DNA from: Bryobacterales bacterium
Lineage (GTDB): Bacteria; Acidobacteriota; Terriglobia; Bryobacterales; Bryobacteraceae
Direction: 5' to 3'
NCBI GenBank assembly: GCA_020852175.1
Contig: JADZBH010000044.1
Coordinates: forward strand, 31,208 to 95,207
Length of the DNA: 64,000 bases
The translations under genes and the position numbers were made by a program. The number at the start of each line of letters is the position of its first letter. Position 1 is the first letter of the stretch. The notes below the pieces were generated by a model. It was not told the DNA's origin. It did not search any database and saw only the letters and a program-made list of their open reading frames with translations. Positions 26,078 to 34,287 of this stretch are shown piece by piece.

Positions 26078-27588
26078 TCGAGAATCATCCAATGGGACAG
26101 CCTGCCGGGCAGCCGGAAGCTATCGAAGCCGCTGGCCGGTCCCGGCCTGGGCGCGTCGATGTGTCCTGCCGCCGGGCACTCGGAGCCGTTGGCCCGGACG
26201 GTGAGCCGCGCCTTGCCCTCGACGTTGAACCGCGCGGACGCCTGGGCGAGCGCCGGGCCCACCTGGACGCGGAAGCTCGTCCACTGGCCGGCGGCCAGGC
26301 TCTTGGGCAGTTGCGCGTTGGACGCCTCGCCGGGAGCCTGGGTGTCGGAATAGGTCACCACATGGCGGCGCGGCTTGCCCGCCAGCGTGGCCGGCGAGCC
26401 GCACTCGCGCAGCAGGGCCGGGTAGTGCTCCATATCGGCCATCACGGTCTGCGAATCCATGTAATTGAACAGGTAGATGCGGTCCGCTCCGCGCGCCAGC
26501 AGCGAAGCCGCCGCGCCCCGCACCGTCTCCAGCGAGTTTGTCTCCAGCGGACGGTACGCATGGTAGGGACGGATGAGCAGTTCCAGCCCCACGCCCAGCG
26601 TGACCCGGTCCCCGGCCAGCCGCCGCCATAGCTCGACGGGAATGTCGGTTTCAATGGAGGCCCAGAACGGCGATGGCGTCAGCATTTGCACCAAGCCTTC
26701 ACGCGCCCAGCGCGCCCCGTCCATGCCCAGGGCCAGAGCCGTGTGCGGGCGTGACGGCACACGCGCCCCAAGCGCGATGGGGTGGCCGCGCCGCCGCTGC
26801 CACGAGTCCAAAAGCCGCCGCGTGCGCCGCATGAACGCCGTCAGCAGCCCGGCGCCTTCCTCCTCCTTGCCGGGCGCGAAGTGGAAGCCGAAGCGCATCC
26901 AGTCCAGTTCCAGCCCGTCGAAGTCGTAGCGCTCGCAATACTCCTCGATCAAGCGGAAATGGTAGTCGCGCACGGCGGCGTGCGAGTAATCGAAGGCGCG
27001 GTCGCGCCAGTCCGCGGAGCGCCAGGGGATGCGGCGGAACTCCGGGTGCTCGCGCCAGAAGGTGGAGTGCATGTAGCTGCGTTCGTCGTCCACGTTGTGC
27101 AGGTCATTCATGCGCATGGAGATCCAGGGCGGAATCCGGCGGCGGCGGGCGCGTGCGATCCACAGCGCATACGGATCGATGCCCGCCGCGTGCAAACGCC
27201 ACGCCGTATCCACCCACTTGCGCGCACCGGCGCGCGCGGCTTCGGCCGTGGAGGCAAACAGCGGCTGCGAGTCAGGTCCCTGGGGATCGTAGCCAAGCCA
27301 GATGGGGTCCCATGCCTTGCTCGCGAAGCTGGTGCGCTGCGAATTGGCGCTCAGCAGCAGTTCGCCCACCTGTGTGCCGGCATACTGGTCCACGAACGAG
27401 GCCACGCCTTCGGCCGTATACTCCTTCTGCCCGGCGCGTGTGAAGAACCAGTGGCTGTTGTCCTCGTTCAGGCAGAGAGCGGTGGCGCGGGAAGGCGCCG
27501 CAGCCCGGGAAGTCGCGGCGGAGGAGTGCTGCGCGGCGGGCGCCGCGGCTGCCAGTGGCAGGCTGAGCAGTGTGCGTCGGTTCATGCG
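26023..27588 (-). CDS. Exported glycoside-hydrolase-like TIM-barrel protein
   Basis: About 521 residues. The N-terminal MNRRTLLSLPLAAAAPAA is a Tat/Sec-type signal. The core has ALCLNEDNSHWFF, WRLHAAGIDPYALWIARARRRRIPPWISMRMNDLH and YCERYDFDGLELDWMRFGFHF, which resembles the barrel strand carrying acidic catalytic residues in GH10-like and related hypothetical hydrolases. Later segments look like a beta-sandwich. A glycosidase acting on an exported polysaccharide is the best guess; specificity is not determinable. Its 3' end is the target of the restriction-modification insertion and remains intact. Confidence 0.7.
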   Translation of the reverse strand, partial: RMNRRTLLSLPLAAAAPAAQHSSAATSRAAAPSRATALCLNEDNSHWFFTRAGQKEYTAEGVASFVDQYAGTQVGELLLSANSQRTSFASKAWDPIWLGYDPQGPDSQPLFASTAEAARAGARKWVDTAWRLHAAGIDPYALWIARARRRRIPPWISMRMNDLHNVDDERSYMHSTFWREHPEFRRIPWRSADWRDRAFDYSHAAVRDYHFRLIEEYCERYDFDGLELDWMRFGFHFAPGKEEEGAGLLTAFMRRTRRLLDSWQRRRGHPIALGARVPSRPHTALALGMDGARWAREGLVQMLTPSPFWASIETDIPVELWRRLAGDRVTLGVGLELLIRPYHAYRPLETNSLETVRGAAASLLARGADRIYLFNYMDSQTVMADMEHYPALLRECGSPATLAGKPRRHVVTYSDTQAPGEASNAQLPKSLAAGQWTSFRVQVGPALAQASARFNVEGKARLTVRANGSECPAAGHIDAPRPGPASGFDSFRLPGRLSHWMILDVQAAAPCTIHWVEIAGA

Positions 27589-27633
27589 GAACATCCACGT
27601 TGACACAAAACCGGGCGCGGCGGCGCTCTTACA

Positions 27634-29118
27634 ATGGATCCCATGCGGCCGCCCCTCGCCTTAGGCACATTGCTGGCGCTGGCGGCGCTGCGGCTGGCCT
27701 TGCACACGCTCACCAACGGCCAGTATGGCTTTCACCGCGACGAACTCGCCTTTCTGGCCGATGCGCGCCATCTGGACTGGTGCTTTCCGGCCTATCCGGC
27801 GTTCACGCCCCTGGTGGCGCGCCTGGGGCTGGTGCTGTTTGGCGCGGCGCCCGCGGGCGTGCGTCTGTTCGCGGCGCTGGCGCAATGCGGCGTGATGCTG
27901 CTGTCCGGGATGATGGCGCGCGAGCTGGGCGGAGGGCGGCGCGCGCAGGTGCTGGCGGCGGTGGCGGTGTCGGTGTCGCCGGTGGCACTGATGGCCGGGC
28001 ACCTGTTCCAGTATGTGTCCTTCGACCTGTTCTGGTGCGTGCTGCTCAGTTGGGTGGCGCTGCGTCTGCTGCTCACCGGAGATCCGCGCTGGCTGGCGGC
28101 CGCCGGGGTGGTGGCGGGGCTGGGCCTGAACACGCGTTACACCATGGCGTGGATGACGGCTGGACTGTTGGCCGGCATCCTGGCCTCCCCTGCGCGCCGT
28201 CTGTTGTGGAACCGCTGGCTGTGGGCCGGAGCGGCGGCGGCGATTGTCCTGATTACGCCGGTGCTCGTGTGGCAGTGGCGTCACGACTGGCTGGCGCTGG
28301 AATTCACACGCGCCATGCACGCGCGCGATGTCCGCATTGGCCGTACGGACGGTTTTCTGTGGAAGCAACTGTTTGTGCCCGCGCACCTGTTCACGGCGCC
28401 GCTCTGGCTGGCGGGGCTCTGGTTCTATCTCCGGCGTGGCGAGGGCCGCGCGGTGCGCTCGCTCGGCTGGGGTTTTCTGGCGACGCTGGCGCTGTACGCG
28501 TTGTCGCAGGCGCGCGACTACTACACCGCGCCGCTCTATCCGATGCTGCTGGCGGCCGGAGCCGTTGCCGCCGCCGGGTGGCGGACGTGTGCCTGGCGGG
28601 CGCAGTGGGCGGCGCTCGCCGTGGCGCTCATCACCGGATGGGCGATGATTGTGCCCGCCGCGCCAGCCGGTTCGCGGTGGTTTTACAAGGTGGTGTCGCT
28701 CAACGGCGACCTGGCCGAGGAGGTAGGCTGGCCGGAATTCGTGGCGCAGGTGGCGCAGGTCCATCGCGCGTTGCCGGAAGCCGAGCGCGGCCGGGCGGGC
28801 CTTCTCGCCTCGAACTACGGCGAAGCGGGCGCGCTCGGCCTGTATGGACCTGCCCTTGGGCTGCCGCCCGTCATGGGCCGGACGAACTCGTTCTGGCTGC
28901 GCGGCTACGATCCGCGCGAGCCGGGGACGGTGATCGTGACGGGCATGAGCGCGGAAAACGCCCAGCGTTACTTCGAGGCGTGCGAATGGAAGGCCACGAT
29001 CACGAACTCGCTCGGCGTGCGGAACGAGGAATCGAGCGACGCCCGCTACATTCTGGTGTGCCGGGGCCCGCGTGAGCCGTGGGCGGAGTTATGGCGGCGG
29101 CTGCGGCAGTGGTCGTGA
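27634..29118 (+). CDS. GT39-type membrane glycosyltransferase
   Basis: 494 residues with about ten transmembrane segments. The first periplasmic loop contains YGFHRDELAFLADARHLDWCFPAYPAFTPL, with the Asp-Glu pair characteristic of GT-C/GT39 (PMT/ArnT-like) enzymes. These transfer sugars from polyprenyl-phosphate carriers onto lipid or protein acceptors on the periplasmic side. The C-terminal about 150 residues form a soluble domain. The start is divergent from the hydrolase gene and 45 nt away. Donor and acceptor are unknown. Confidence 0.8.
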   Translation: MDPMRPPLALGTLLALAALRLALHTLTNGQYGFHRDELAFLADARHLDWCFPAYPAFTPLVARLGLVLFGAAPAGVRLFAALAQCGVMLLSGMMARELGGGRRAQVLAAVAVSVSPVALMAGHLFQYVSFDLFWCVLLSWVALRLLLTGDPRWLAAAGVVAGLGLNTRYTMAWMTAGLLAGILASPARRLLWNRWLWAGAAAAIVLITPVLVWQWRHDWLALEFTRAMHARDVRIGRTDGFLWKQLFVPAHLFTAPLWLAGLWFYLRRGEGRAVRSLGWGFLATLALYALSQARDYYTAPLYPMLLAAGAVAAAGWRTCAWRAQWAALAVALITGWAMIVPAAPAGSRWFYKVVSLNGDLAEEVGWPEFVAQVAQVHRALPEAERGRAGLLASNYGEAGALGLYGPALGLPPVMGRTNSFWLRGYDPREPGTVIVTGMSAENAQRYFEACEWKATITNSLGVRNEESSDARYILVCRGPREPWAELWRRLRQWS

Positions 29119-29128
29119 GCCGCGCGGC

Positions 29129-30415
29129 CTACTGCGACATGCCGCGCGCGGCGATGCTCCACACGGCCTCCACGGCATTGCCGCGCGTGCAATAGAGACG
29201 GTCGTAGAGGTTCACCGTGGGATCGCAGTGCGGCGCGATGATCTCCACGCGGTCGCCCACCTGGAGCTTCAGCGCCCCGCCGGTGGACACCAGCTTGCCG
29301 TGTTCGTCGCCGCCGAAGCTGAACTTCAGCTCCGGGTCCTTGGGTACGGGCAGGAAGGAGCGGTCGGTGGCCATGGCCTTGAAGCCGGAGTCGATGATCA
29401 CATGTTCGTCCGCGGGACGGCTGACGACGGTGGCCAGGATGGTAAGCGCGTTGCCGAAGTCTGTGTATGACTCGCCAGTTTCTTTTCCGCCGATCACGTT
29501 GTAGTCGGTGTCCATGAACATGAAGCTGCCGGGCTGAAGCTCCGTGATGCCGTCGATGTTCGAGTCGATGTTGTAAGTGCCCGTGGAGCCGCCGCTGAGC
29601 CAGGGCGTCTGGATGCCGCGTTTGTTCAACTCGGCGCGTGTTTCGATGGCCGGCGTCATCAGGGCGAGCGAGGTGTCGCGGCGCTTCTGCCAGCCCTTCA
29701 CGTGCGCGGCGGAGCCGGCGTAGGCCTGAATGCCTTTGAGCTGAAGGTGGGGGAGCCTGGCGATCTGTTCGGCCAGGGCCACGGCGGGCACTCCGGGCAT
29801 GACGCCCGTTCGCCCCGAGACACAGAGGTCGAGGGCCACCCAGAGCTTGCGTTTGGCGGCCGCTGCGGCATCGTTGAGTTCTTGCGCATTCCGGGCATTG
29901 TCCACGGAAAAGATGGTGTCCGGCGCCACGCCGGCCAGCCGCACGGCGCGTTCGATCTTGTACTTGCCGACGGCGGCCGTGGTCACCAGCAGTCCGCGCA
30001 CGCCGTGAGCGGCGAACACCTCGGCCTCGCTCAGCTTGGCGGCGCAGGCGCCCGCGGCGCCCTGTTTCACCAGATAGCGGGCAATCTCCGGGCACTTGTG
30101 CGTCTTGCCGTGCGGACGCAGGGCGCGGTTGCTCGCGCGCGCATGCGCCACCATCTTCTTCACGTTGGCCTCGAACAGATCGAGGTCCAGCATGAGCGCG
30201 GGCGTGGGCGCCTCGTCCCTGGCGACGCGGCCCTTCACGTTGCCGCTGGCGAGAATCCGTTCAATCTCCGTCCAGGAGCGGGTGGAAGCCCCGCGCAGAA
30301 GGGCCGGAGCCGTTACGGCGGCCGCGCCGGCCGCCCGCAGAAAATGCCGCCGGTTGGAAATTGAAGTCCGGTTGGCCAGGAAAGCCCCAGTGTCCATGGA
30401 AGCCCGGTTGTCCAT
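29129..30415 (-). CDS. Tat-exported D-threonine aldolase/DSD1-like PLP enzyme
   Basis: 428 residues. A Tat signal (SNRRHFLRAAGAAAVTAPALL, 20-40) is preceded by an unusual 24-residue repetitive leader. The fold-type III alanine-racemase-like barrel carries the PLP lysine K104 in LRPHGKTHKCPEIA and the metal site H396-x-D398 (APHCDPTVNLYD), both typical of D-threonine aldolase and D-serine dehydratase DSD1. It should cleave or dehydrate a D-3-hydroxyamino acid. The start may be the first or seventh codon (both ATG, generated by an 18-bp repeat). It is 6 nt downstream of the next gene in the same orientation. Confidence 0.85.
   Translation of the reverse strand: MDNRASMDTGAFLANRTSISNRRHFLRAAGAAAVTAPALLRGASTRSWTEIERILASGNVKGRVARDEAPTPALMLDLDLFEANVKKMVAHARASNRALRPHGKTHKCPEIARYLVKQGAAGACAAKLSEAEVFAAHGVRGLLVTTAAVGKYKIERAVRLAGVAPDTIFSVDNARNAQELNDAAAAAKRKLWVALDLCVSGRTGVMPGVPAVALAEQIARLPHLQLKGIQAYAGSAAHVKGWQKRRDTSLALMTPAIETRAELNKRGIQTPWLSGGSTGTYNIDSNIDGITELQPGSFMFMDTDYNVIGGKETGESYTDFGNALTILATVVSRPADEHVIIDSGFKAMATDRSFLPVPKDPELKFSFGGDEHGKLVSTGGALKLQVGDRVEIIAPHCDPTVNLYDRLYCTRGNAVEAVWSIAARGMSQ
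30344..30415 (-). repeat. Four 18-bp imperfect tandem repeats at a gene start
   Basis: The minus strand reads ATGGACAACCGGGCTTCC, ATGGACACTGGGGCTTTC, CTGGCCAACCGGACTTCA, ATTTCCAACCGGCGGCAT. Units 2 and 3 each match unit 1 at 14 of 18 positions and unit 4 at 9. In protein: MDNRAS-MDTGAF-LANRTS-ISNRRH. The repeat lengthens the leader before the Tat motif. Confidence 0.75.
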
Positions 30416-30421
30416 GGAAGT

Positions 30422-31771
30422 TTAGTGTAGCGTTCCCGAAGGGCGCATGCGGACGCCCGCGCGGCGCCTGGGCGGCACGGCCAGTTCGATCACGCCTCCG
30501 CGATCGGGCCCGGCGGCGAACATCTCCTCGTCGTCGATCTCCACGTCATAGGAGACCTCGGGTTTCAGGCCGAACAGATAATAGTGCGCCTTCTCCTCAC
30601 CGGCCTCGATGGCAAAACGCCCGGTGGCGGGCAGCGTGAGCAGCGTCGTGTTGCCCATGACGAGGGGCGTGTTCAACGCCGCCCGGTCCAGGTTGATCAC
30701 CTGTCCGTCGCGAAACATCTGGCGCATGCCGCCGGACTGGTAGAACCATGTGGCGTCGTCTTCCCACGACGAGCGCACCAGCAGGCGGCCATTGACGGGG
30801 TCGTGGAATACGTTCGGCAGGTAGTGGTAGCTAAGGCCCGGCTGGTAGGGGTTCGCCCAGAGGAACTCGTAGGGAATGGAGAACGCACCGCGCATGAGGA
30901 AGCGGTCCTGGATCAGCCAGCCCTGCAGGAACTGGCTCTCCTGGGCGTTGGTGTCGAAGGCGACCATGGCCAGCGCGGCGGCGCGGTTGAGGGCGGCCCC
31001 GCGGAGGTCGGGCTCGCCGTGGGCTTGCATGACGGGGATGCGGTATTCGTTTTCCGGGCCGGGGTACGGCGCCGGGTAATGCGCCAGAAGGTGGAAGACG
31101 GGCAGGGTGGAGAAGTAGTGGGGGGCGTTCTCACGCAGGTCGAGGTCGAAGTTGTCGCGCATCGCATGGAACATCTCGTACAGGGCGAAGTGATCCCGCG
31201 GTTCAAACACCAGGCCGCCCGACTTCAGGCGCGGCGTCACGGAGCGTTCCCACCAGCGGCCGTAGAGATCCTCGACAATGTTCGACAGCACATCGGCGCC
31301 GTGTCCGGCCAGGGCGATGGCGGCAAACAACCGGGTGCGGTGCGCGGCGGGGGTGTCGGCCCCGGGAGACGCAAGGGCGGCGCGCAACTTGGCCTCCAGT
31401 TTCGCGGACTCCTCCTTGGACATGAGGATCTGGCACCAGTCAAAGACAATCGCGAGTTGGCGGAGATCGTTGCCTGGACCGAGGGCCCATTCCACGGCCT
31501 GGCGGCCCCGAGGCTGGCTGCCGCTGGCCATGTAATAGGTGGCCAGGGCAAAGCCCGGCTCGGGGAAGGTGGCTCCGCCCTCCACCAGCGTTTTGAACTG
31601 AGCCCAGCGCATGGTGTCGCGCTCCTGCTCGCGGCGAATCAGGCGGGCGCGGCGTTGGGGCAGCAACAGCCGCGGATGATCGGTATCCACGCGGTATCGG
31701 GGTGAACCCTGGGCCCTGGCCCAGGCGGGAAACGAGAGAACGGTTGCCAGAAGGCGCCGGCGGGAGGGCAT
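30422..31771 (-). CDS. Tat-exported protein of unknown function
   Basis: About 449 residues starting MPSRRRLLATVLSFPAWARA, a Tat-like signal. The body has many Trp/Tyr/His residues in helical stretches (MRWAQFKTLVEGG, FDWCQILMSKEE, HFALYEMFHAMRDNFDLDLRENAPHYFSTLPVFHLLAHYP) followed by a beta-rich C-terminal half (RLLVRSSWEDDATWFYQSGG). The alpha-barrel plus beta-sandwich layout recalls polysaccharide lyases of the heparinase II/III or alginate-lyase kind, but no signature is decisive. It is probably co-transcribed with the D-threonine-aldolase-like gene, 6 nt downstream. A longer start at 31801 is possible. Confidence 0.6.
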   Translation of the reverse strand: MPSRRRLLATVLSFPAWARAQGSPRYRVDTDHPRLLLPQRRARLIRREQERDTMRWAQFKTLVEGGATFPEPGFALATYYMASGSQPRGRQAVEWALGPGNDLRQLAIVFDWCQILMSKEESAKLEAKLRAALASPGADTPAAHRTRLFAAIALAGHGADVLSNIVEDLYGRWWERSVTPRLKSGGLVFEPRDHFALYEMFHAMRDNFDLDLRENAPHYFSTLPVFHLLAHYPAPYPGPENEYRIPVMQAHGEPDLRGAALNRAAALAMVAFDTNAQESQFLQGWLIQDRFLMRGAFSIPYEFLWANPYQPGLSYHYLPNVFHDPVNGRLLVRSSWEDDATWFYQSGGMRQMFRDGQVINLDRAALNTPLVMGNTTLLTLPATGRFAIEAGEEKAHYYLFGLKPEVSYDVEIDDEEMFAAGPDRGGVIELAVPPRRRAGVRMRPSGTLH

Positions 31772-31935
31772 CCGGTCCGATTGTGTCACACCGACACACA
31801 TGCCGCACCCTGTCGCACCGGCGGGCAGCCGAGCTGCGGGGCGGTCTTGTTGAAAACAAGAGACTTGCGGTCAGATTTTCTTTGGTATCCGGGGTGCAGG
31901 AGCAAGTGTGAATTGATGGAGTTCACTCTCTAAAC

Positions 31936-32061
31936 CTGAACCCTCTGCTGCAACGGGTAGGCATGATGAGGATGCTGGGAACCCCCAGTGCTCACGGGAT
32001 GGATATTTTCGTTTTTGCCCATCCGAGTCTGATTACCAGTTGCATCAGAGGGGCTTTTTTT
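31936..32061 (+). ncRNA. Candidate structured RNA 1, terminator-ended
   Basis: CCCTCTGCTGCAAC (31941-31954) pairs with GTTGCATCAGAGGG (32039-32052) at 13 of 14 positions, followed by GC and seven T. Enclosed are a CTGGG/CCCAG hairpin (31975-31988) and a GGATGG/CCATCC hairpin (31997-32024). The 3' arm can alternatively pair locally (TCTGAT 32028-32033 with ATCAGA 32044-32049), so the terminator could be conditional. No protein gene follows on this strand. I do not recognise the family. Confidence 0.5.
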
Positions 32062-32104
32062 ATGGCATCCAACGCAGAGGCCGGTGCGTGACGCCAGCGG
32101 GGTG

Positions 32105-32334
32105 AACATGAGGGATATTGTTATCCGGCCTGCCAGGGTGACGCTGCCAGCTCTGTCGCAGCTCCCGGGTGGGGAACTAAATCGGACGCGGGCCCCATCT
32201 GCGCGGAGCGCATCGAGTCGAGAGGCTCCTAGAGATGCGAAGCGGCGCCGCCTGAACCTCGGGCAACCGGGGGGCGGACCGCATCGGAATGTGTGATTCG
32301 TAGCTGAGAACCATTCCGATGCGGTTTTTTTCTT
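32105..32334 (+). ncRNA. Candidate structured RNA 2 with GNRA-loop hairpins
   Basis: Several hairpins occur in sequence. GGATA/TATCC lies at 32113-32126. CGCATC-GAGTC-[GAGA]-GGCTC-...-GATGCG spans 32209-32239 (6 + 5 bp, GNRA loop). CCGCC-...-CCTCGG-[GCAA]-CCGGGG-GGCGG spans 32248-32277 (5 + 6 bp, GNRA loop). A terminator hairpin with a perfect 14-bp stem ends the region. Two GNRA-capped stems plus a strong terminator, with no reading frame on that strand, point to a small RNA or long leader. It lies immediately downstream of candidate RNA 1. Family not recognised; the 5' end is a guess. Confidence 0.5.
32278..32334 (+). terminator. Strong rho-independent terminator of candidate RNA 2
   Basis: ACCGCATCGGAATG pairs perfectly with CATTCCGATGCGGT (14 bp, 20-nt loop), then seven T and CTTT. 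It is directional for the plus strand, although no plus-strand protein gene precedes it for 3 kb. Confidence 0.88.
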
Positions 32335-32366
32335 TACCCCACGTCCGGCCGTGGCGGCCGCGAAGC

Positions 32367-32660
32367 CTACCAGGCCAACGTTCCGGTGCGCGGCGGCTCC
32401 TCCGGGTTCGGCAGATACACCGTGTGGCACTTCTCGCAGCGGTAAATTTCGGCATTCGCGCCATACTGCCGCTTCAACTCATCACCAAAAAAATACCAGC
32501 GTTTCAGGTGGCCGGCGCAGAGCTTGCCTTTTTCGTCCTTTTCATTGCACGCCCTCATGCGGGGGGCGCGCTGTTTCACCTTCGTGCCGTCGGACAAGGT
32601 TCCCACATCCACGGCCTGAATGATTTCCCGTTTGGATTCGGCGTATTTAGGATTCGCCAT
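32367..32660 (-). CDS. Small putative zinc-ribbon protein
   Basis: 97 residues. Cysteines are arranged as C38 ... C48 and C74-x-x-C77-H78 (MRACNEKDEKGKLCAGHLKRWY; YRCEKCHTVYLP), a spacing compatible with one zinc ribbon. The rest is basic and polar with no signal peptide or membrane segment, so it is probably cytoplasmic. The conserved-looking tail NPEEPPRTGTLAW is unusual. I cannot assign a function. It is the last gene of a short minus-strand group with the receiver-like and exported genes (42 nt and 21 nt gaps). Confidence 0.7.
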   Translation of the reverse strand: MANPKYAESKREIIQAVDVGTLSDGTKVKQRAPRMRACNEKDEKGKLCAGHLKRWYFFGDELKRQYGANAEIYRCEKCHTVYLPNPEEPPRTGTLAW

Positions 32661-32702
32661 GACGTTCCGCTGACCGGATCATAACATAGCCGAAAGGCGG
32701 AC

Positions 32703-33071
32703 TTAACTCATGTAACGGCCCAGAATGGCGGGCAATGAAGAGGAGAAGACGCTACGGGGAAGCACCTCCGTGAGGCCCGCTTGAAGCGCCTCCTGCATCA
32801 ACCCCGCCTGCACATGGGAAAGAAACGCCACCACGGGCACGGCGCGCAGTTTGTCATCGGCGCGCAGCGAGCGGGCGAGGGCCATCGGATCGAAGCCGCG
32901 GTCGTTCAGATCGAGCAGGACAAGCGCGGCGCCGTCCCGGGCGGAGGCAAGCGCCTCGTCGGCTGTACGCGCCATCTTCATGACGGCACCGGCGCCTTTG
33001 ATGGCGTCATGGACCTTGGCAAGAAAGAAGATGTCATTAATGGCGGCGACGACGGCAGGCATATCCTTCAT
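32703..33071 (-). CDS. Receiver-like (REC) domain protein, single domain, degenerate
   Basis: 122 residues with the alternating pattern of a CheY-like domain. The phospho-acceptor region VLLDLND is present (Asp about 54), as is the switch Ser in VAFLSHVQ. The conserved C-terminal lysine is replaced (EVLPRSVF: Arg instead of Lys), and the N-terminal acidic pair is reduced (AAINDIFF). It may therefore not be phosphorylated normally. No output domain or histidine kinase is adjacent. A scaffold or adaptor role is possible. Confidence 0.72.
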   Translation of the reverse strand: MKDMPAVVAAINDIFFLAKVHDAIKGAGAVMKMARTADEALASARDGAALVLLDLNDRGFDPMALARSLRADDKLRAVPVVAFLSHVQAGLMQEALQAGLTEVLPRSVFSSSLPAILGRYMS

Positions 33072-33092
33072 GGTAGCCGAGCGGCGGGGCTC

Positions 33093-33890
33093 TCACCGCT
33101 CGCGCGTTTGCAGCCGTCCGTCCCGGATCCTCTGGCCCAAACCGCATTCCCACTTGCCGAACGCATTCACAAAGCAGTTGAAGACGCTTTCGTTGTCGCT
33201 CCACTGAATGGAATACGCGTAGTAATCCGTCTTGGTCCAGCGCACGAGGGCCGGAAAGAGCTTGTGGCCGGAGAGCCCGCATCCGAAATCCTCACGGGGG
33301 ATGCAGTCGCGGGAATTGCCGATTTCAAGCGAGTGAATGTCGATTTTGATGGAACGCTCCGCCGCCGACTGCGCCTGGACTTCGAACAGGCACCGGATCA
33401 CTTTCGAGAGAAGTTGCTGGTCCGGCCGGCTGCCTTGGGCCACCTTCGGCTGATCGATCGGACAGGCGAGAATTCCCTGAGGCTGTGCCGCCGAAGGTTG
33501 AGCCGGAGCGGCGGACGGAGTGCCAGCCGCGGGGGCCTTCGCCTGGGGAACTGGTGAACGAGGCGGCGCCCCGGCCGCGGAGGGCGCCGTGGTGGGGGGA
33601 GGCTGAGCGGAGGGGCGGATCCACTTCGCGGCCGATTGAAATGGAATCCCGATGTTGCGGCCTCCGTTGTCCGTCGCCCCATCGGTGGCGACGATCACCT
33701 CCCGCGCTTCCGTGTCGAGTGACTTCACGGCGCCGGCCCGCCACATGCCGCGCTCCGGCGCACCCGCCATGATCACGTCGACCTCCACGCGGTCGCCCGG
33801 TTTGTAGCGCACAGTCTGGGCCAGCATTGCGGCTCCCCCAGCCATCAACATCAGCGTCATCGCGACCATGACAGCCCGTCTGAATTTCAT
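33093..33890 (-). CDS. Exported hypothetical protein with Pro/Ala linker
   Basis: 265 residues. The signal peptide ends near MLAQ (residue 25). A small beta-barrel-like domain follows (28-90; RYKPGDRVEVDVIMAG ... VIVATDGATDNGG), then a Pro/Ala-rich linker (about 93-140) and a C-terminal domain with four to five cysteines (LACPIDQ, IRCLFEV, RDCIPREDFGCG, FNCFVNAFGKWECG) likely to be disulfide-bonded. The first domain resembles Tudor-like charge-binding folds. Function unknown; periplasmic or extracellular location expected. Confidence 0.65.
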   Translation of the reverse strand: MKFRRAVMVAMTLMLMAGGAAMLAQTVRYKPGDRVEVDVIMAGAPERGMWRAGAVKSLDTEAREVIVATDGATDNGGRNIGIPFQSAAKWIRPSAQPPPTTAPSAAGAPPRSPVPQAKAPAAGTPSAAPAQPSAAQPQGILACPIDQPKVAQGSRPDQQLLSKVIRCLFEVQAQSAAERSIKIDIHSLEIGNSRDCIPREDFGCGLSGHKLFPALVRWTKTDYYAYSIQWSDNESVFNCFVNAFGKWECGLGQRIRDGRLQTRER

Positions 33891-34287
33891 GCGAGCGATT
33901 ATAGGCGATTCGGTTCCCGGATTGGTATGTCACTCCGGCTTGGGCGCGATCCGCTTCCGCCCGGTCCGCGCAGTGTGTGTCAGGAACGTCATTGGAAGCC
34001 ACGCCGCGCGGTTTCCGACTCGCGGACCCAACAGCCTGAGTCTCCGCGAAAGTAAAACTCCCTTACGCTCTCCGGCAGAGCCGCGGCGGCGCGCTCTTAC
34101 CGGGGATATCACTCACCTGGCCCCTAGGCGGTTCGCGCCGTACCTGGTCAATCCGCCCCAGCCTACACTGCCTGCTCTCGTGCTTTGGAACCCTTTGCGC
34201 GCGGATCGGAAGGGGGACGGGCGGAGGGTCTCGCAGCCGGGCATGGTAGCCGGAGAGGGCTTCGCCCCAATGTTACCGTGATAGGGA
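33891..34287. other. 397-nt intergenic region upstream of zwf
   Basis: Divergent spacer between the exported hypothetical and zwf. I see no convincing reading frame, RNA gene or repeat. It must contain the zwf promoter. AGGGA sits directly before the zwf ATG. Confidence 0.5.

Noticed and set aside
31920..32340. Identification of the spacer RNAs as 6S, SRP, tmRNA, RNase P RNA or a cobalamin, TPP, SAM or c-di-GMP riboswitch.
   Set aside because: The diagnostic conserved segments of those RNAs as I know them were looked for and not found. Left as unassigned.
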